In this document: one piece after another, positions 24,761 through 33,371 of the stretch | Numbering within the stretch: the first letter of the stretch is position 1 | How the letters are laid out: each line of letters opens with the position of its first letter | Source: Saccharopolyspora elongata | Lineage (GTDB): Bacteria > Actinomycetota > Actinomycetes > Mycobacteriales > Pseudonocardiaceae | Length of the DNA stretch: 61,684 bases | NCBI RefSeq assembly: GCF_004348985.1 | Contig: NZ_SMKW01000057.1 | Span: 1-61,684 of the forward strand | Direction: 5' to 3' | Program-made: the position numbers and the translations under genes | Notes under the pieces: generated by a model | What the model was told of the DNA's origin: nothing | The model's input: only the letters and a program-made list of their open reading frames with translations | Databases searched by the model: none

Positions 24761-25921
24761 TCACGCCACCGAAAGCCGCTGGCGGGTCTCGGCGACCCGG
24801 GGCGACCACGGTGCCAGCTCCTCAGCCTTGGCCAACGCGGCCCGCGCGGCGGCGTTGTCGTGGCAGGCCATGTGCGCGCGGGCGAGCGTGGCCAGATCGT
24901 CGGCGCGGGAGAGCGGGGAGTGGTTGTACTCGGCGCCGGTCGTGGCGAGGTGGACAGCGCGGTCCGCGTCGCCCTCGATCAGCGCGAGGAGTCCATTGGT
25001 GCCGCTCAGCTCGAACTCCGGGTAACCGAGCCGGATCGCGTCCTCGAGCGCCTTCTTGGCGGTCGGCAGCAGGGTTTCCGCAGGCAGCTGGCCGGCTTCC
25101 ACCGCCTTGAACCCGAGTCCCGCCAGGCCCGCCAGCAGGTAGGGCATCTTGCGCGGCGGGATCTCGTCGCTGTTCGCCAGCAGCTTCAGCATCATCATGA
25201 CCCCCGTTGCGTAATCGCCGCGCGACTCCAGCACGGAGATCTGGCACGTGACCGTTCCGTTCAGACCCGGATACTGCGCGGCGAGTTCATCGGCGTGCTC
25301 CTGCGCGCGATCGATGTCGCCCTTGCGCAGGGCCTCGTACGCACGAGCGGCAAGCGGTGCGGACAGGAAGTCGGAGCGTTCGGGATCCTTCAGGCGAGGA
25401 AGCGAGAAGAGCAACCAACCGGTCGACGTGGTCAGCGGAACCCGCATCGGCCACAACTTGTAGAGCATCAACGGCGTTGCGGCGAGCACGAAGCCGCGCC
25501 CGAACGGGCCGTCGGCGAGCAGCCAGCCCGCCACGACCACCGCGACACCCACCAGCGCCGACAGCAGTCCGGCCAACCAGCAGCGCAAGATCACCGGCGA
25601 ACGCCACGGGCCGATCTGAGCCCGCAGCGTGATGGGCAAGGAGCGGATCGTGAAGGTCACGTGGCCAAGCCGCCACGACGCGACCTCCCGCATCGCGCCG
25701 AAGATCACCTGCCGGACCCGCAGCCCGAAAACCACCGAACCCAAGAGCAAACCCAGCTGCGTCGCCATCGGAAGCAAGGCCACCCCGACCAGGGCGCCGA
25801 GCCAACCGATGGCCGCCCCGGCCGGCCCGCTGCCGGCGATCAGCTCCACGGCCGCCACGGCGACGGCACCCGCCACGGCGGCTATGACCCAAGGGCGGAA
25901 CAAAAGACTCTGAGCTCGCAC
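24761..25921 (-). CDS. Membrane protein with C-terminal TPR-like repeats
   Basis: 386 residues, GTG start. Two hydrophobic helices near the N-terminus (about 10-30 and 37-60) and two more around 112-150 surround a short beta segment (RLGHVTFTIRSLPITLRAQ) reminiscent of the site-2-protease-like membrane proteins without catalytic motif. The last 200 residues are helical repeats of TPR type (AYEALRKGDIDRAQEHADEL, then ATGVMMMLKLL, then ARAHMACHDNAAARAALAKA). Function not recognised; a scaffold role is plausible. Convergent with the oxidoreductase gene, 16 bases apart. Confidence 0.65.
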   Translation of the reverse strand: MRAQSLLFRPWVIAAVAGAVAVAAVELIAGSGPAGAAIGWLGALVGVALLPMATQLGLLLGSVVFGLRVRQVIFGAMREVASWRLGHVTFTIRSLPITLRAQIGPWRSPVILRCWLAGLLSALVGVAVVVAGWLLADGPFGRGFVLAATPLMLYKLWPMRVPLTTSTGWLLFSLPRLKDPERSDFLSAPLAARAYEALRKGDIDRAQEHADELAAQYPGLNGTVTCQISVLESRGDYATGVMMMLKLLANSDEIPPRKMPYLLAGLAGLGFKAVEAGQLPAETLLPTAKKALEDAIRLGYPEFELSGTNGLLALIEGDADRAVHLATTGAEYNHSPLSRADDLATLARAHMACHDNAAARAALAKAEELAPWSPRVAETRQRLSVA

Positions 25922-26010
25922 AAGGACGAAAGCGTACGGGACCGGGCCGCCGCCGATACCCGCTTTCGACCAGGCGCACGACCACCACCGCCGGCGCCAG
26001 CACCGGGCGC

Positions 26011-26212
26011 AAGCATGGGAACTTTCCTGTCACCGACCGCGGACGCGGTGCGAGCATGGGAACTTTCCTGTCAAACCAGCGCGGCGGGGATCGCCCGGAC
26101 CGGAGCGCGAGGATGGGAACTTTCCTGTCAACGGCGGCGCCTTCGAGCTGGTTGGTCGTGGCGTGAGCAAGGGAACCTTCCTGCCACAGGTGGCAGGAAG
26201 GTTCCCTTGCTC
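26011..26212. repeat. Five interspersed repeats, last two a near-perfect hairpin
   Basis: Same-orientation copies at 26011-26032, 26052-26073, 26109-26130 and 26165-26186 are followed by an inverted copy at 26191-26212. The last pair forms a perfect 22-bp stem, 23 with the flanking C-G pair, leaving only two unpaired loop bases. The pair is of the CTTGCTC sub-type while the first three are of the CATGCTC/CATCCTC sub-type. The 307-base gap 25922-26228 holds nothing else visible; the hairpin ends 17 bases from the rhodanese stop. Confidence 0.9.
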
Positions 26213-26228
26213 GCAGTTGGTCGGAGTG

Positions 26229-26654
26229 TCAGACGTTGGTGGTGACCGGGAGGCCGGCCGCCTTCCAGGCCCGGAAACCGCCCGCCAGGTCCGTCGCCTT
26301 GGTCAGGCCGAGCCCCTTCGCCTGGGCGGCCGCGAGGCTGGAGGCGTAGCCCTCGTTGCACACCAGGACCACTGGGCGGTCGGGGTGCAGGCCGTCCAGC
26401 CGGTGGCCGCCGGCCGGGTCCAGTCGCCACTCCAGCACGATCCGCTCCACCGTCAGCGAGCCCGGGATCTCGCCTTCGGTGAGACGGTCGGACTGCGGCC
26501 TGATGTCGATGATCAGGCCGCCGTCCTGCTGCAACGCGAACGCCTCCCGCGGGGAGACGCGGGTGAGCTTCGCGCGCGACTCGGCCAGCAGGTGGTCGAT
26601 GCCGTACGGGCCGGCTGTGATGCTGGCCTGGCGCTGGATCGGGATCTCGCTCAT
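26229..26654 (-). CDS. Rhodanese-domain protein (sulfurtransferase)
   Basis: 141 residues, a single rhodanese domain with active-site Cys99 in VCNEGYASS. Rhodaneses carry a persulfide and move sulfane sulfur between thiols. The family strand GGLIIDIRP and end motif DLAGGFRAWKAAGLPV are present. Its ATG overlaps the stop of the cysteine dioxygenase gene (ATGA), so both are made together; the pair suggests handling of cysteine sulfur, with the dioxygenase making cysteine sulfinate and the rhodanese handling persulfide. Confidence 0.92.
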   Translation of the reverse strand: MSEIPIQRQASITAGPYGIDHLLAESRAKLTRVSPREAFALQQDGGLIIDIRPQSDRLTEGEIPGSLTVERIVLEWRLDPAGGHRLDGLHPDRPVVLVCNEGYASSLAAAQAKGLGLTKATDLAGGFRAWKAAGLPVTTNV

Positions 26655-27289
26655 CCGAGCTCCTTCGGCTGCGGGGCGGGCGGCTGCGGCGCGTGGATCC
26701 GCTGCGGCGGGACCGGCGGCACTTCGGCCAGATCCGAGTAGTAGCGGACCGGCAGCAGCGGCGGCGAGTACGCGTGCACGCTCGCCGAGTTCACCGAGCT
26801 GACGTTGCGGACCTGGTGGGCGCGCCCACTGCCGAAGCCGACGCCCGAGCCGACGTCGTGGTGCACGGTGCGCACCGGGCCCGCGGGATAGCGGTAGTCC
26901 TCCCGGAGCGCGCCGAACAGCACGGAGAACGAGCCGGACGCACCGCCGTGGTCGTGCGGCTCTGTGCCCTGCCCCGGCGCCCACGACAGCAGCCACAGCT
27001 CGACGCCCGCGGTCAGGCCGAGCTTGGCCCACCAGCGTTGTCGGTCGTCGACCCGGACGATGTCGAGCAGCGGGCCGGTCAGTTCGGACGTGACCAGGCT
27101 GGTGAGGTCGCGCAGTTCGCGTGGGCTCCACAGCAGGTGGTCGGGGCGGATCAGGTCGTGCAGCAGCGGCAGGTCGAGGCCGGGGTGCAGCTCGACCGCG
27201 CCGGGCGCGGGAACCGGCTCGGTCGGGGTGTATTCGGAAGCGGGGGCGGTCGGGTTGTCGTTGGACGGATGCTGTCGCACAGCGCTCAT
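26651..27289 (-). CDS. Cysteine dioxygenase
   Basis: Mononuclear iron cupin enzyme oxidising cysteine to cysteine sulfinic acid. 212 residues; the metal-binding cupin motif 1 is TEPHDHGGASGSF (H112, H114) and the third His is H158 in GRAHQVRNVS. The bacterial enzymes of this length are type I CDO; a Pro/Ala-rich N-terminal 30 residues is an extension. ATG 27289 sits behind GGAGA. First gene of a two-gene operon with the rhodanese. A hairpin with 8-bp stem (27336-27356) lies in the leader. Confidence 0.9.
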   Translation of the reverse strand: MSAVRQHPSNDNPTAPASEYTPTEPVPAPGAVELHPGLDLPLLHDLIRPDHLLWSPRELRDLTSLVTSELTGPLLDIVRVDDRQRWWAKLGLTAGVELWLLSWAPGQGTEPHDHGGASGSFSVLFGALREDYRYPAGPVRTVHHDVGSGVGFGSGRAHQVRNVSSVNSASVHAYSPPLLPVRYYSDLAEVPPVPPQRIHAPQPPAPQPKELG

Positions 27290-27335
27290 GCGTGTCTCCA
27301 AGTTCGTGTCTTGCAAATGAGCACGGCACGACACG

Positions 27336-27356
27336 CACGCCCCGCTATGGGGCGTG
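27336..27356 (-). other. Leader hairpin upstream of cysteine dioxygenase
   Basis: Perfect 8-bp stem CACGCCCC/GGGGCGTG with loop GCTAT, 47 bases before the cysteine dioxygenase start. Possibly part of a 5' leader; no known riboswitch matches. The rest of the 459-base divergent gap 27290-27748 shows no gene. Confidence 0.4.
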
Positions 27357-27748
27357 ATTCGGTGGATTGATTCGTCGGGCCGCGCGATGAGCCTGGAAGG
27401 CGGTAGCAGAACCGCTTCAGCGACAGGCGGAGGTGACGACCAGGAACAGGTCGATCACGCGATCGCGGGTAAGAAACGAATCGGACACGCTTGCGATCGT
27501 GGCACGGCCGCGGGGATCGTGCCAGCACGATCGCGGTCGTCCCGGTATCTGGGCACCCGGCGCGCGCTCGCGCGGCCGGGATCTGCCGACCGGGCGAGCA
27601 CAGGATGCGCCCGGCCGCAACTGCTGACGGAGCAGACGGAACAATGGGGCTCCGGAGGGGCCTGCCGGAATCTGCGGCGGTCCGGACGGAGACGAACCGC
27701 CTGCGCGTCGCCCGCGGCGCCGCGGTCGGTCACGGCTGGGAGGTAGAC

Positions 27749-28537
27749 GTGGACGACCTGGTCATCCGGATGGATGGCGTCGGTGTTCGGCGAGGCACGA
27801 CGACGCTGGTGGCCGACGTGAACTGGTCGGTCGAGCTCGACGAGCGCTGGGTGGTGCTGGGGCCCAACGGCGCGGGCAAGACGACGCTGCTGAAGATGGC
27901 CAGCACCGAGATGCACCCGAGCGAGGGCAGCGTCGACGTGCTCGGCGAACGGCTCGGCAAGACCAACGTGTTCGACCTCCGTCCCCGCATCGGCCTGTGC
28001 TCGGCTGCGCTGGCGGCCCGCATCCCCGGCGACGAGCTGGTTCGCGACGTCGTGGTCAGCGCCGGATATTCGGTCGTCGGCCGGTGGCGCGAGGAGTACG
28101 ACGCGATGGACACCGACCGGGCGGCCGAGCTGCTCGACCTGCTCGGCGTGGCGCACCTCGCAGAGCGCGAGTACGCGACGTTGTCCGAAGGGGAGCGCAA
28201 GCGCACCACCATCGCGCGTGCTCTGATGACCGACCCCGAGCTGCTGCTTCTCGACGAGCCGGCCGCGGGGCTGGACCTCGGCGGCCGGGAGGATCTGGTG
28301 GCGCGGCTGTCCGCGCTGGCCATGGATCCGGACGCGCCCGCGTCCGTGCTGGTCACCCACCACGTCGAAGAGATCCCGCCGGGCTTCACGCACGGCCTGC
28401 TGCTGCGCGACGGCGGCATCGTCGCGCAGGGACTGCTCGAAGACGTGCTCACCGAGGACAACCTGTCGAAGACCTTCGACCAGGACCTGGAGCTGCAGCG
28501 CAGCGGCGCCCGTTACTTCGCCCGGCGGCGCGGCTGA
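27749..28537 (+). CDS. ABC transporter ATP-binding protein, stand-alone
   Basis: 262 residues, one nucleotide-binding domain: Walker A GPNGAGKTT (38-46), signature LSEGERKRTTIARAL, Walker B LLLLDEPAAGLDL, switch His in VTHHVEEIPPGF. It resembles the soluble YlmA/ModF-like ATPases found without a permease, which may serve in molybdate handling or as ribosome-related factors. GTG 27749 follows GGGAGGTAG. No permease or binding protein is adjacent; the next gene is a crotonase 138 bases downstream. Confidence 0.85.
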   Translation: MDDLVIRMDGVGVRRGTTTLVADVNWSVELDERWVVLGPNGAGKTTLLKMASTEMHPSEGSVDVLGERLGKTNVFDLRPRIGLCSAALAARIPGDELVRDVVVSAGYSVVGRWREEYDAMDTDRAAELLDLLGVAHLAEREYATLSEGERKRTTIARALMTDPELLLLDEPAAGLDLGGREDLVARLSALAMDPDAPASVLVTHHVEEIPPGFTHGLLLRDGGIVAQGLLEDVLTEDNLSKTFDQDLELQRSGARYFARRRG

Positions 28538-28675
28538 GTTCAGGGCAGGAGGCGCCGCTGTGGGATCGGGCGGCGTTCCGGGTCGAGCGGATGCTGAGAT
28601 CCGTGACACAGCAGCCGTGGGGCGGCGCGCGATAGCCTGCCCGGCGAGGTGGCGGTTCGACGAGGAGGTTGCTGC

Positions 28676-29458
28676 GTGGGCGAGTTCGTCAGGCTTGAGG
28701 TGGACGGCGCGATCGGGACGATCCGGTTGGATCGGCCGCCGATGAACGCCTTGAACCGGCAGATCGAGGTCGAGCTGCGGGAAACGGCGATCGAGGCCGC
28801 CGAGCGCTCCGATGTTCGCGCCGTGATCGTCTACGGCGGCGAGAAGGTCTTCGCGGCGGGCGCGGACATCAAGGAAATGGCCGACATGTCCTACACCGAC
28901 ATGGCGCGCAAGGAGGAGCGCGGCCTGTCGGACGCGATGAGCCAGGTCGCCGCCATCCCGAAGCCGACCGTGGCAGCCCTCACCGGGTACGCCCTCGGCG
29001 GCGGCTTCGAGCTGGCGCTGAGCTGCGACCGGCGCATCGCCGGGGAGAACGTCAAGGTCGGCCAGCCGGAGATCCTGCTGGGCGTCATCCCCGGCGCCGG
29101 CGGCACGCAGCGGCTCGCTCGCCTGATCGGGCCCAGCAAGGCCAAGGACATCATCTACACCGGGCGTTTCGTCGACGCCCAGGAAGCGCTTTCGCTGGGC
29201 ATGATCGATGAGGTCGTCGCGCGCGACGAGGTGTACGCGGCGGCACGCCGCTGGGCCGAGCAGTTCACCGGCGGCGCGGCCCGTGCGCTGGCCGCGGCGA
29301 AGGCCGCGATCGACGGCGGGCTGGACGTCGACCTGGACACCGGGCTGAAGCTGGAGACCCACCTGTTCGCGGGCACCTTCGCCACCGAGGACCAGAAGAT
29401 CGGCATGCGCTCGTTCGTCGAGAATGGTCCCGGCAAGGCGAAGTTCACCGGGAACTAG
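28676..29458 (+). CDS. Enoyl-CoA hydratase (crotonase family)
   Basis: 260 residues. Hydrates 2-enoyl-CoA in fatty-acid or amino-acid degradation. Oxyanion-hole and catalytic elements are visible: AAGADIKEM (60-68), GGGFELALSCD with E112, and GQPEILLGVIPGAGG with E132; the 20-residue spacing of the two Glu matches the catalytic pair of true hydratases. GTG 28676 has a GAGGAGG ribosome site (28662-28667). Same direction as the ABC ATPase gene and the following methyltransferase gene. Confidence 0.93.
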   Translation: MGEFVRLEVDGAIGTIRLDRPPMNALNRQIEVELRETAIEAAERSDVRAVIVYGGEKVFAAGADIKEMADMSYTDMARKEERGLSDAMSQVAAIPKPTVAALTGYALGGGFELALSCDRRIAGENVKVGQPEILLGVIPGAGGTQRLARLIGPSKAKDIIYTGRFVDAQEALSLGMIDEVVARDEVYAAARRWAEQFTGGAARALAAAKAAIDGGLDVDLDTGLKLETHLFAGTFATEDQKIGMRSFVENGPGKAKFTGN

Positions 29459-29554
29459 GCCCGGACGGAACGAATCGTGACAGCCCACCCCACCAGTCCG
29501 CCCTGCGCTTCCGTTGCCGGAGCGCGGTCCCGGCGACGGCGTTGAGGAGTTCTG

Positions 29555-30733
29555 GTGGGGTACGGCTTCGATCTCGATGATGTTGCGTTCCTGCGCTCGG
29601 CGGCCGGACGGGACGCCGTCGCCGAGCTTTCCGAGCTCGGGCTGACCAATTCGACGCGGCTCAACGACGTCGCCGCCGCCCGCAAGCTCGTCGGCGAGCG
29701 ATTCGCGGCGGCCGCGCTGGAGACGGCCGTGCTGCGGCGCAAGGCGGAGTCCAAATTGGACGACCCCGCCGGCTGGTTGTTCACCGATCCGGCGCTGCAG
29801 CAGGCGACGGCGAGCGTGGTGGCGCGGCATCGCGCGCAACGGCTTGCCGGGCGCGACGTGCACGACGTGACCTGCTCCATCGGCGCGGATCTGGCCGCGT
29901 TGGCCGCCGTCGCCCGCCGCTGCGTGGGCTCCGATCTCGATCGAGTCCGGTTGGCCATGGCCCAGCACAACCTCGCGGTTGCCGGGCGGTCGGTGGCGCT
30001 CGTGGAAGCCGATGCGCTGCGCCCGGTGACCCGCGGCACGGCCGTGGTCGCGGACCCGGCGCGCCGGGACGACGCCGGCCGGCGTCGCTGGAACCCAGCG
30101 GATCTCGTTCCTCCGCTGGACGACCTGCTCGACGTCTACGCCGGCCGCGATCTCGTGGTGAAATGCGCCCCGGGGCTGGATTTCGCGGCGGTCCCGGACA
30201 CCGCCGAGGCCGAGGTGGTGTCGCTGGCCGGGCAGGTTCGGGAGGCCGCGTTGTGGTTCGGCGGGCTGGCGGACCCGCAGGTTCGGCGCCGGGCGACGGT
30301 GCTGCGGCCGGACGGCACCGGTTGGACGATCACCGACGCCGAGCCGGACGACTGCCCGGCAGTCGAGGTCCGGCAGTGGATCGTGGACCCGGACGGCGCC
30401 GTGGTGCGCGCCGGGCTCGTCCGGCACTACGCCGCGCGGCACGGGCTCGCCCAGCTCGACCCGCACATCGCCTACCTGACCGGCGACGAACCGCCCCCGG
30501 GCGTCCGTGCCTTCCGGGTCTTCGAGCACTGCCGCTACCACGAGAAGTCGCTGCGCGCCCTGCTGCGCAGGCACGAAGTGGGCAGGCTGGAGATCCTGGT
30601 CCGCGGCGTCGATGTGGATCCGGATGCGCTGCGCCGCCGCCTCAAGCTCAAGGGCTCGCAGGAAGCCACCGTGGTGCTGACCAGGGTCGGCGACACCGCG
30701 ATGGCGTACGTGTGCCACGCCGAGCGCACCTGA
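29555..30733 (+). CDS. THUMP-like domain class I methyltransferase
   Basis: 392 residues. An N-terminal helical domain, then a Rossmann-like SAM domain around 105-190 (DVTCSIGADLAALAAV as motif I with CSIGAD, VEADALRP, and VVADPARRD as the motif IV region), then a THUMP-like C-terminal domain (FEHCRYHEKSLRALLRRHEV, RLKLKGSQEATVVLTRV). The actinobacterial family is probably an RNA methyltransferase; target unknown. GTG 29555 follows GAGGAG. 96 bases after the crotonase gene. Confidence 0.85.
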   Translation: MGYGFDLDDVAFLRSAAGRDAVAELSELGLTNSTRLNDVAAARKLVGERFAAAALETAVLRRKAESKLDDPAGWLFTDPALQQATASVVARHRAQRLAGRDVHDVTCSIGADLAALAAVARRCVGSDLDRVRLAMAQHNLAVAGRSVALVEADALRPVTRGTAVVADPARRDDAGRRRWNPADLVPPLDDLLDVYAGRDLVVKCAPGLDFAAVPDTAEAEVVSLAGQVREAALWFGGLADPQVRRRATVLRPDGTGWTITDAEPDDCPAVEVRQWIVDPDGAVVRAGLVRHYAARHGLAQLDPHIAYLTGDEPPPGVRAFRVFEHCRYHEKSLRALLRRHEVGRLEILVRGVDVDPDALRRRLKLKGSQEATVVLTRVGDTAMAYVCHAERT

Positions 30734-30773
30734 TGCCTGTCGGCGGAAGTGCATGAACACTTCGCGGCCGGGT

Positions 30774-30817
30774 GCGGTCGGTACCAGTAGCGGCACACCA
30801 CTGCTGATACCGACCGC
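30774..30817. terminator. Long inverted repeat between convergent genes
   Basis: 10-bp perfect outer stem (30774-30783 with 30808-30817) plus an imperfect inner stem. Lies between the methyltransferase stop (30733) and the convergent membrane-protein stop (30830); likely transcription or RNA 3'-end barrier on both strands. Confidence 0.65.
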
Positions 30818-30829
30818 GAAACGGCAGCG

Positions 30830-31567
30830 TCAGCCGATCGGCTGCGATCGGAGGCTCGCCGCACGCCGCGACATGACTCGGGCGATGACGATCATCCAGA
30901 CGTCGAGGACGAACACGGTGATCACGAAGAGTTCGATCGGCAGGACATCGAGTCCGACGAAGTTCGTCGTTCCGGCGATGAAGGAAACCGCACCGGCCGC
31001 CGCAGCGATCCAGCCGAGCCACGACGGGTAGTTCGTGCTGAGTACGATCGCGATGCCGAACAGGATGAACGGAAGCCCGAGCAGCAACGTAACGTAAAGC
31101 GGGAACATCGCGTTGGTGGCCATGGTGAGCACGGTGCCGCGTTCGAGGTGAACCGCCTGCTCCGCACCAGAGGATGCCGCCCATGCATCGGCAACCTGTT
31201 CCAGTGCCGGCCCGTCGATGTTGTAGTGCCACAACAGGACTCCCATGCCCAACATGGCACAGCCCAGACCCAAACGGCCCAGCACCCACGCCCCGCTGCG
31301 CTTCAGCGACTGGGCGAGGCCGGTCAATGCGACGATCCAGAGCAGGAAGCAGAAGACGATCGCCATGTGGTGCAGTGCCCACGGCCGCCGAGCGATGTAG
31401 GTGAGCAGCGATTCGGTCGTCTCATCGGGAAGGTTGCCGTGCAGAAGGAAGGCCACCAGATAACCGACCGTCCCCACCACCGCGCACACTGCGCCGAATC
31501 GGAGGAATGTCACTTCCCTCGCTCGTACCTCCGTTGCCAGCTGATTCTCGGTTGCAAGGTTGGTCAT
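30830..31567 (-). CDS. DUF4386-like integral membrane protein
   Basis: 245 residues with six hydrophobic helices (starting at about 25, 65, 95, 152, 178 and 210). The layout and the W-x-L-H-H-x-x-x segment ARRPWALHHMAIVF resemble DUF4386-type membrane proteins of unknown function. No catalytic motif seen. Upstream lies a 204-base gap without a gene, then a DHA2-type exporter on the same strand; possibly co-transcribed with it. Confidence 0.6.
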   Translation of the reverse strand: MTNLATENQLATEVRAREVTFLRFGAVCAVVGTVGYLVAFLLHGNLPDETTESLLTYIARRPWALHHMAIVFCFLLWIVALTGLAQSLKRSGAWVLGRLGLGCAMLGMGVLLWHYNIDGPALEQVADAWAASSGAEQAVHLERGTVLTMATNAMFPLYVTLLLGLPFILFGIAIVLSTNYPSWLGWIAAAAGAVSFIAGTTNFVGLDVLPIELFVITVFVLDVWMIVIARVMSRRAASLRSQPIG

Positions 31568-31771
31568 GCTGCTCTCATTTCCTCATTCTGATCCCCGGCT
31601 CGTTCGATGCCGGGTAGGAATCGGACAGGTGTCCGCTGTGGACATCGGGGCGGCCCGTCCGCGTCGCTGACGGCTGGCCGTACTTCCCTTCCACGCCGGG
31701 GAGTGCCGGGTTCGGGTCTGGCCAGGTGGATGGGGCAACCGCGATCTCCTCTGGAACCGGGCCCACCGAGA

Positions 31772-33208
31772 TCAGCGGCCCGTCGGGTGCGCGCTTGCCG
31801 GAAGGCCACGGCTGAGCACGAACCCCAGGGCGAACGCGGCGACCGGATACCAGAGCGCCCACTGCGTCGCCGTGTCGAAATCGCCCGTGTGGCCAAGGAA
31901 CGTGGTGAACAGGGCACCGACGATTGCGACCCCCGCCGACCCGGCGACCTGGATCACGGTGTTCGTGACGCCGGATGCCGCGCCCGCCGCGTTCGGCGGC
32001 ACCGAAGACAGCACCATGTCGACCAAGATCGGCGCCACCAGCCCGAAGCCAACGCCGCCGGTGAACAACGCGGGCACCAGATCCCAGCCGCCGATGTCGC
32101 CCCCGGCCACGCCGATCGTCGCGTTCAGCGCCACCATCGCCGCCGTGAGCAGCAGCGCGCCGATCGAGATCAACGCGCGGCCCTTCCTCGCAACGAACCG
32201 CACGGCAACGCCGGATGTGGTGGCCAGGCCGATCGGCCACGCGGTGAAGATCAGCCCGACGTCCAGTGCGGAGAATCCGTGCCCGATCTGCAGCTGGAGG
32301 GTCAGGACCATGAAGAACGAGGCGACCGCGGAGAACATGACCAGGGCCGCGATCAGCCCTGCAACGAACGAACGACTGCCGAAAAGTGACAACGGGACGA
32401 GTGGATCGCCCACCCGTTCGCGCGACGCCTGGTATCGGACGAAGTACACGAGGACCGGCGCCGATGCCGCCATCATCAGCCACGCCCAAGCGGGCCAGCC
32501 GCTTTCTGGGCCCTGGATCAGGGGGTGAAGCAGCAGCAACAATCCGGCGGTCACCACCGCAACCCCCGGGAGGTCCAGCCTCGGTCGGTCGGCCGAGCGT
32601 GATTCCCTCATCAGCACGGCCCCCGCCACCAGCGAGAACAGCCCAACAGGCAGGTTGATCCAGAAAACTGAGCGCCATTCGAGGCCGAGGACGTTGCTGC
32701 CGACGAGCATTCCGCCTACGACCGGGGCCGCTGCCGCCGCCAGCCCGGTGACCGCTCCGTAGAGCCCGAACGCCTTGGGGCGCTCCGCCGGTGAGAAGCC
32801 GACCTGGATGGTCGCCAGGACCTGCGGCACCATCATCGCGGCCCCAGCACCTTGAACGACTCGGGCAGCGATGAGAGCGCCGATGTCCGGCGCCACCGCG
32901 CACAGCGCCGAGGCGGCGGTGAAGACCGCGACGCCCGCCAGGAACATCCGTTTGCGTCCGACGATGTCACCGAGGCGGCCGCCGGTGATCAGTCCCAGGC
33001 CGAGCGCGAGCGAGTACGCCGCGATCACCCACTGGGTGCTCGAATAGCCCGCCTTCAGATCCAGTTGCATAGCGGGCGCGGCGATCAGCACGATCGTGGT
33101 GTCGACCAGGTCCATGAACACAGCCAGCAATGCGACCCCGAGCGCGGCCCACCGGCGTGGATCGGGCGTCGCCGCCGAATGCGAGTCCGCACTCCGTGCT
33201 GCGGTCAT
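31772..33208 (-). CDS. MFS drug exporter, DHA2 (EmrB/QacA) family
   Basis: 478 residues with 14 predicted membrane helices. Recognisable: VALLAVFMDLVDTTIVLIAAP in helix 1 (DHA2 motif D1), motif A GGRLGDIVGRKRMF after helix 2, and the helix 5 motif C region GLAAAAAPVVGG. Proton-driven export of hydrophobic or cationic compounds is the family function. Divergent from a large LuxR-type regulator with 163 bases between, which may control it. Confidence 0.9.
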   Translation of the reverse strand: MTAARSADSHSAATPDPRRWAALGVALLAVFMDLVDTTIVLIAAPAMQLDLKAGYSSTQWVIAAYSLALGLGLITGGRLGDIVGRKRMFLAGVAVFTAASALCAVAPDIGALIAARVVQGAGAAMMVPQVLATIQVGFSPAERPKAFGLYGAVTGLAAAAAPVVGGMLVGSNVLGLEWRSVFWINLPVGLFSLVAGAVLMRESRSADRPRLDLPGVAVVTAGLLLLLHPLIQGPESGWPAWAWLMMAASAPVLVYFVRYQASRERVGDPLVPLSLFGSRSFVAGLIAALVMFSAVASFFMVLTLQLQIGHGFSALDVGLIFTAWPIGLATTSGVAVRFVARKGRALISIGALLLTAAMVALNATIGVAGGDIGGWDLVPALFTGGVGFGLVAPILVDMVLSSVPPNAAGAASGVTNTVIQVAGSAGVAIVGALFTTFLGHTGDFDTATQWALWYPVAAFALGFVLSRGLPASAHPTGR

Positions 33209-33371
33209 ATGCCCGATCCCTTCCGCGAAGCGCGACTTCCGACAGCCACGAGAATTGCGGTAAGGCGGCAGGCGTCGCCTCCGACAGATGCCCTATCAAC
33301 CTCCTTAGATCGGTTCCGGCCCTCTTGGAACTGGCCGATCATGTGCTGGCGGAACTGCGTATGCTCGCCCG

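Noticed and set aside
27290..27360. Cysteine-responsive leader peptide upstream of cysteine dioxygenase
   Set aside because: Frames with two or three Cys codons exist near 27300-27340 but none has a start with a ribosome site and a stop before the gene, nor the usual leader-peptide pattern; only the hairpin is kept.
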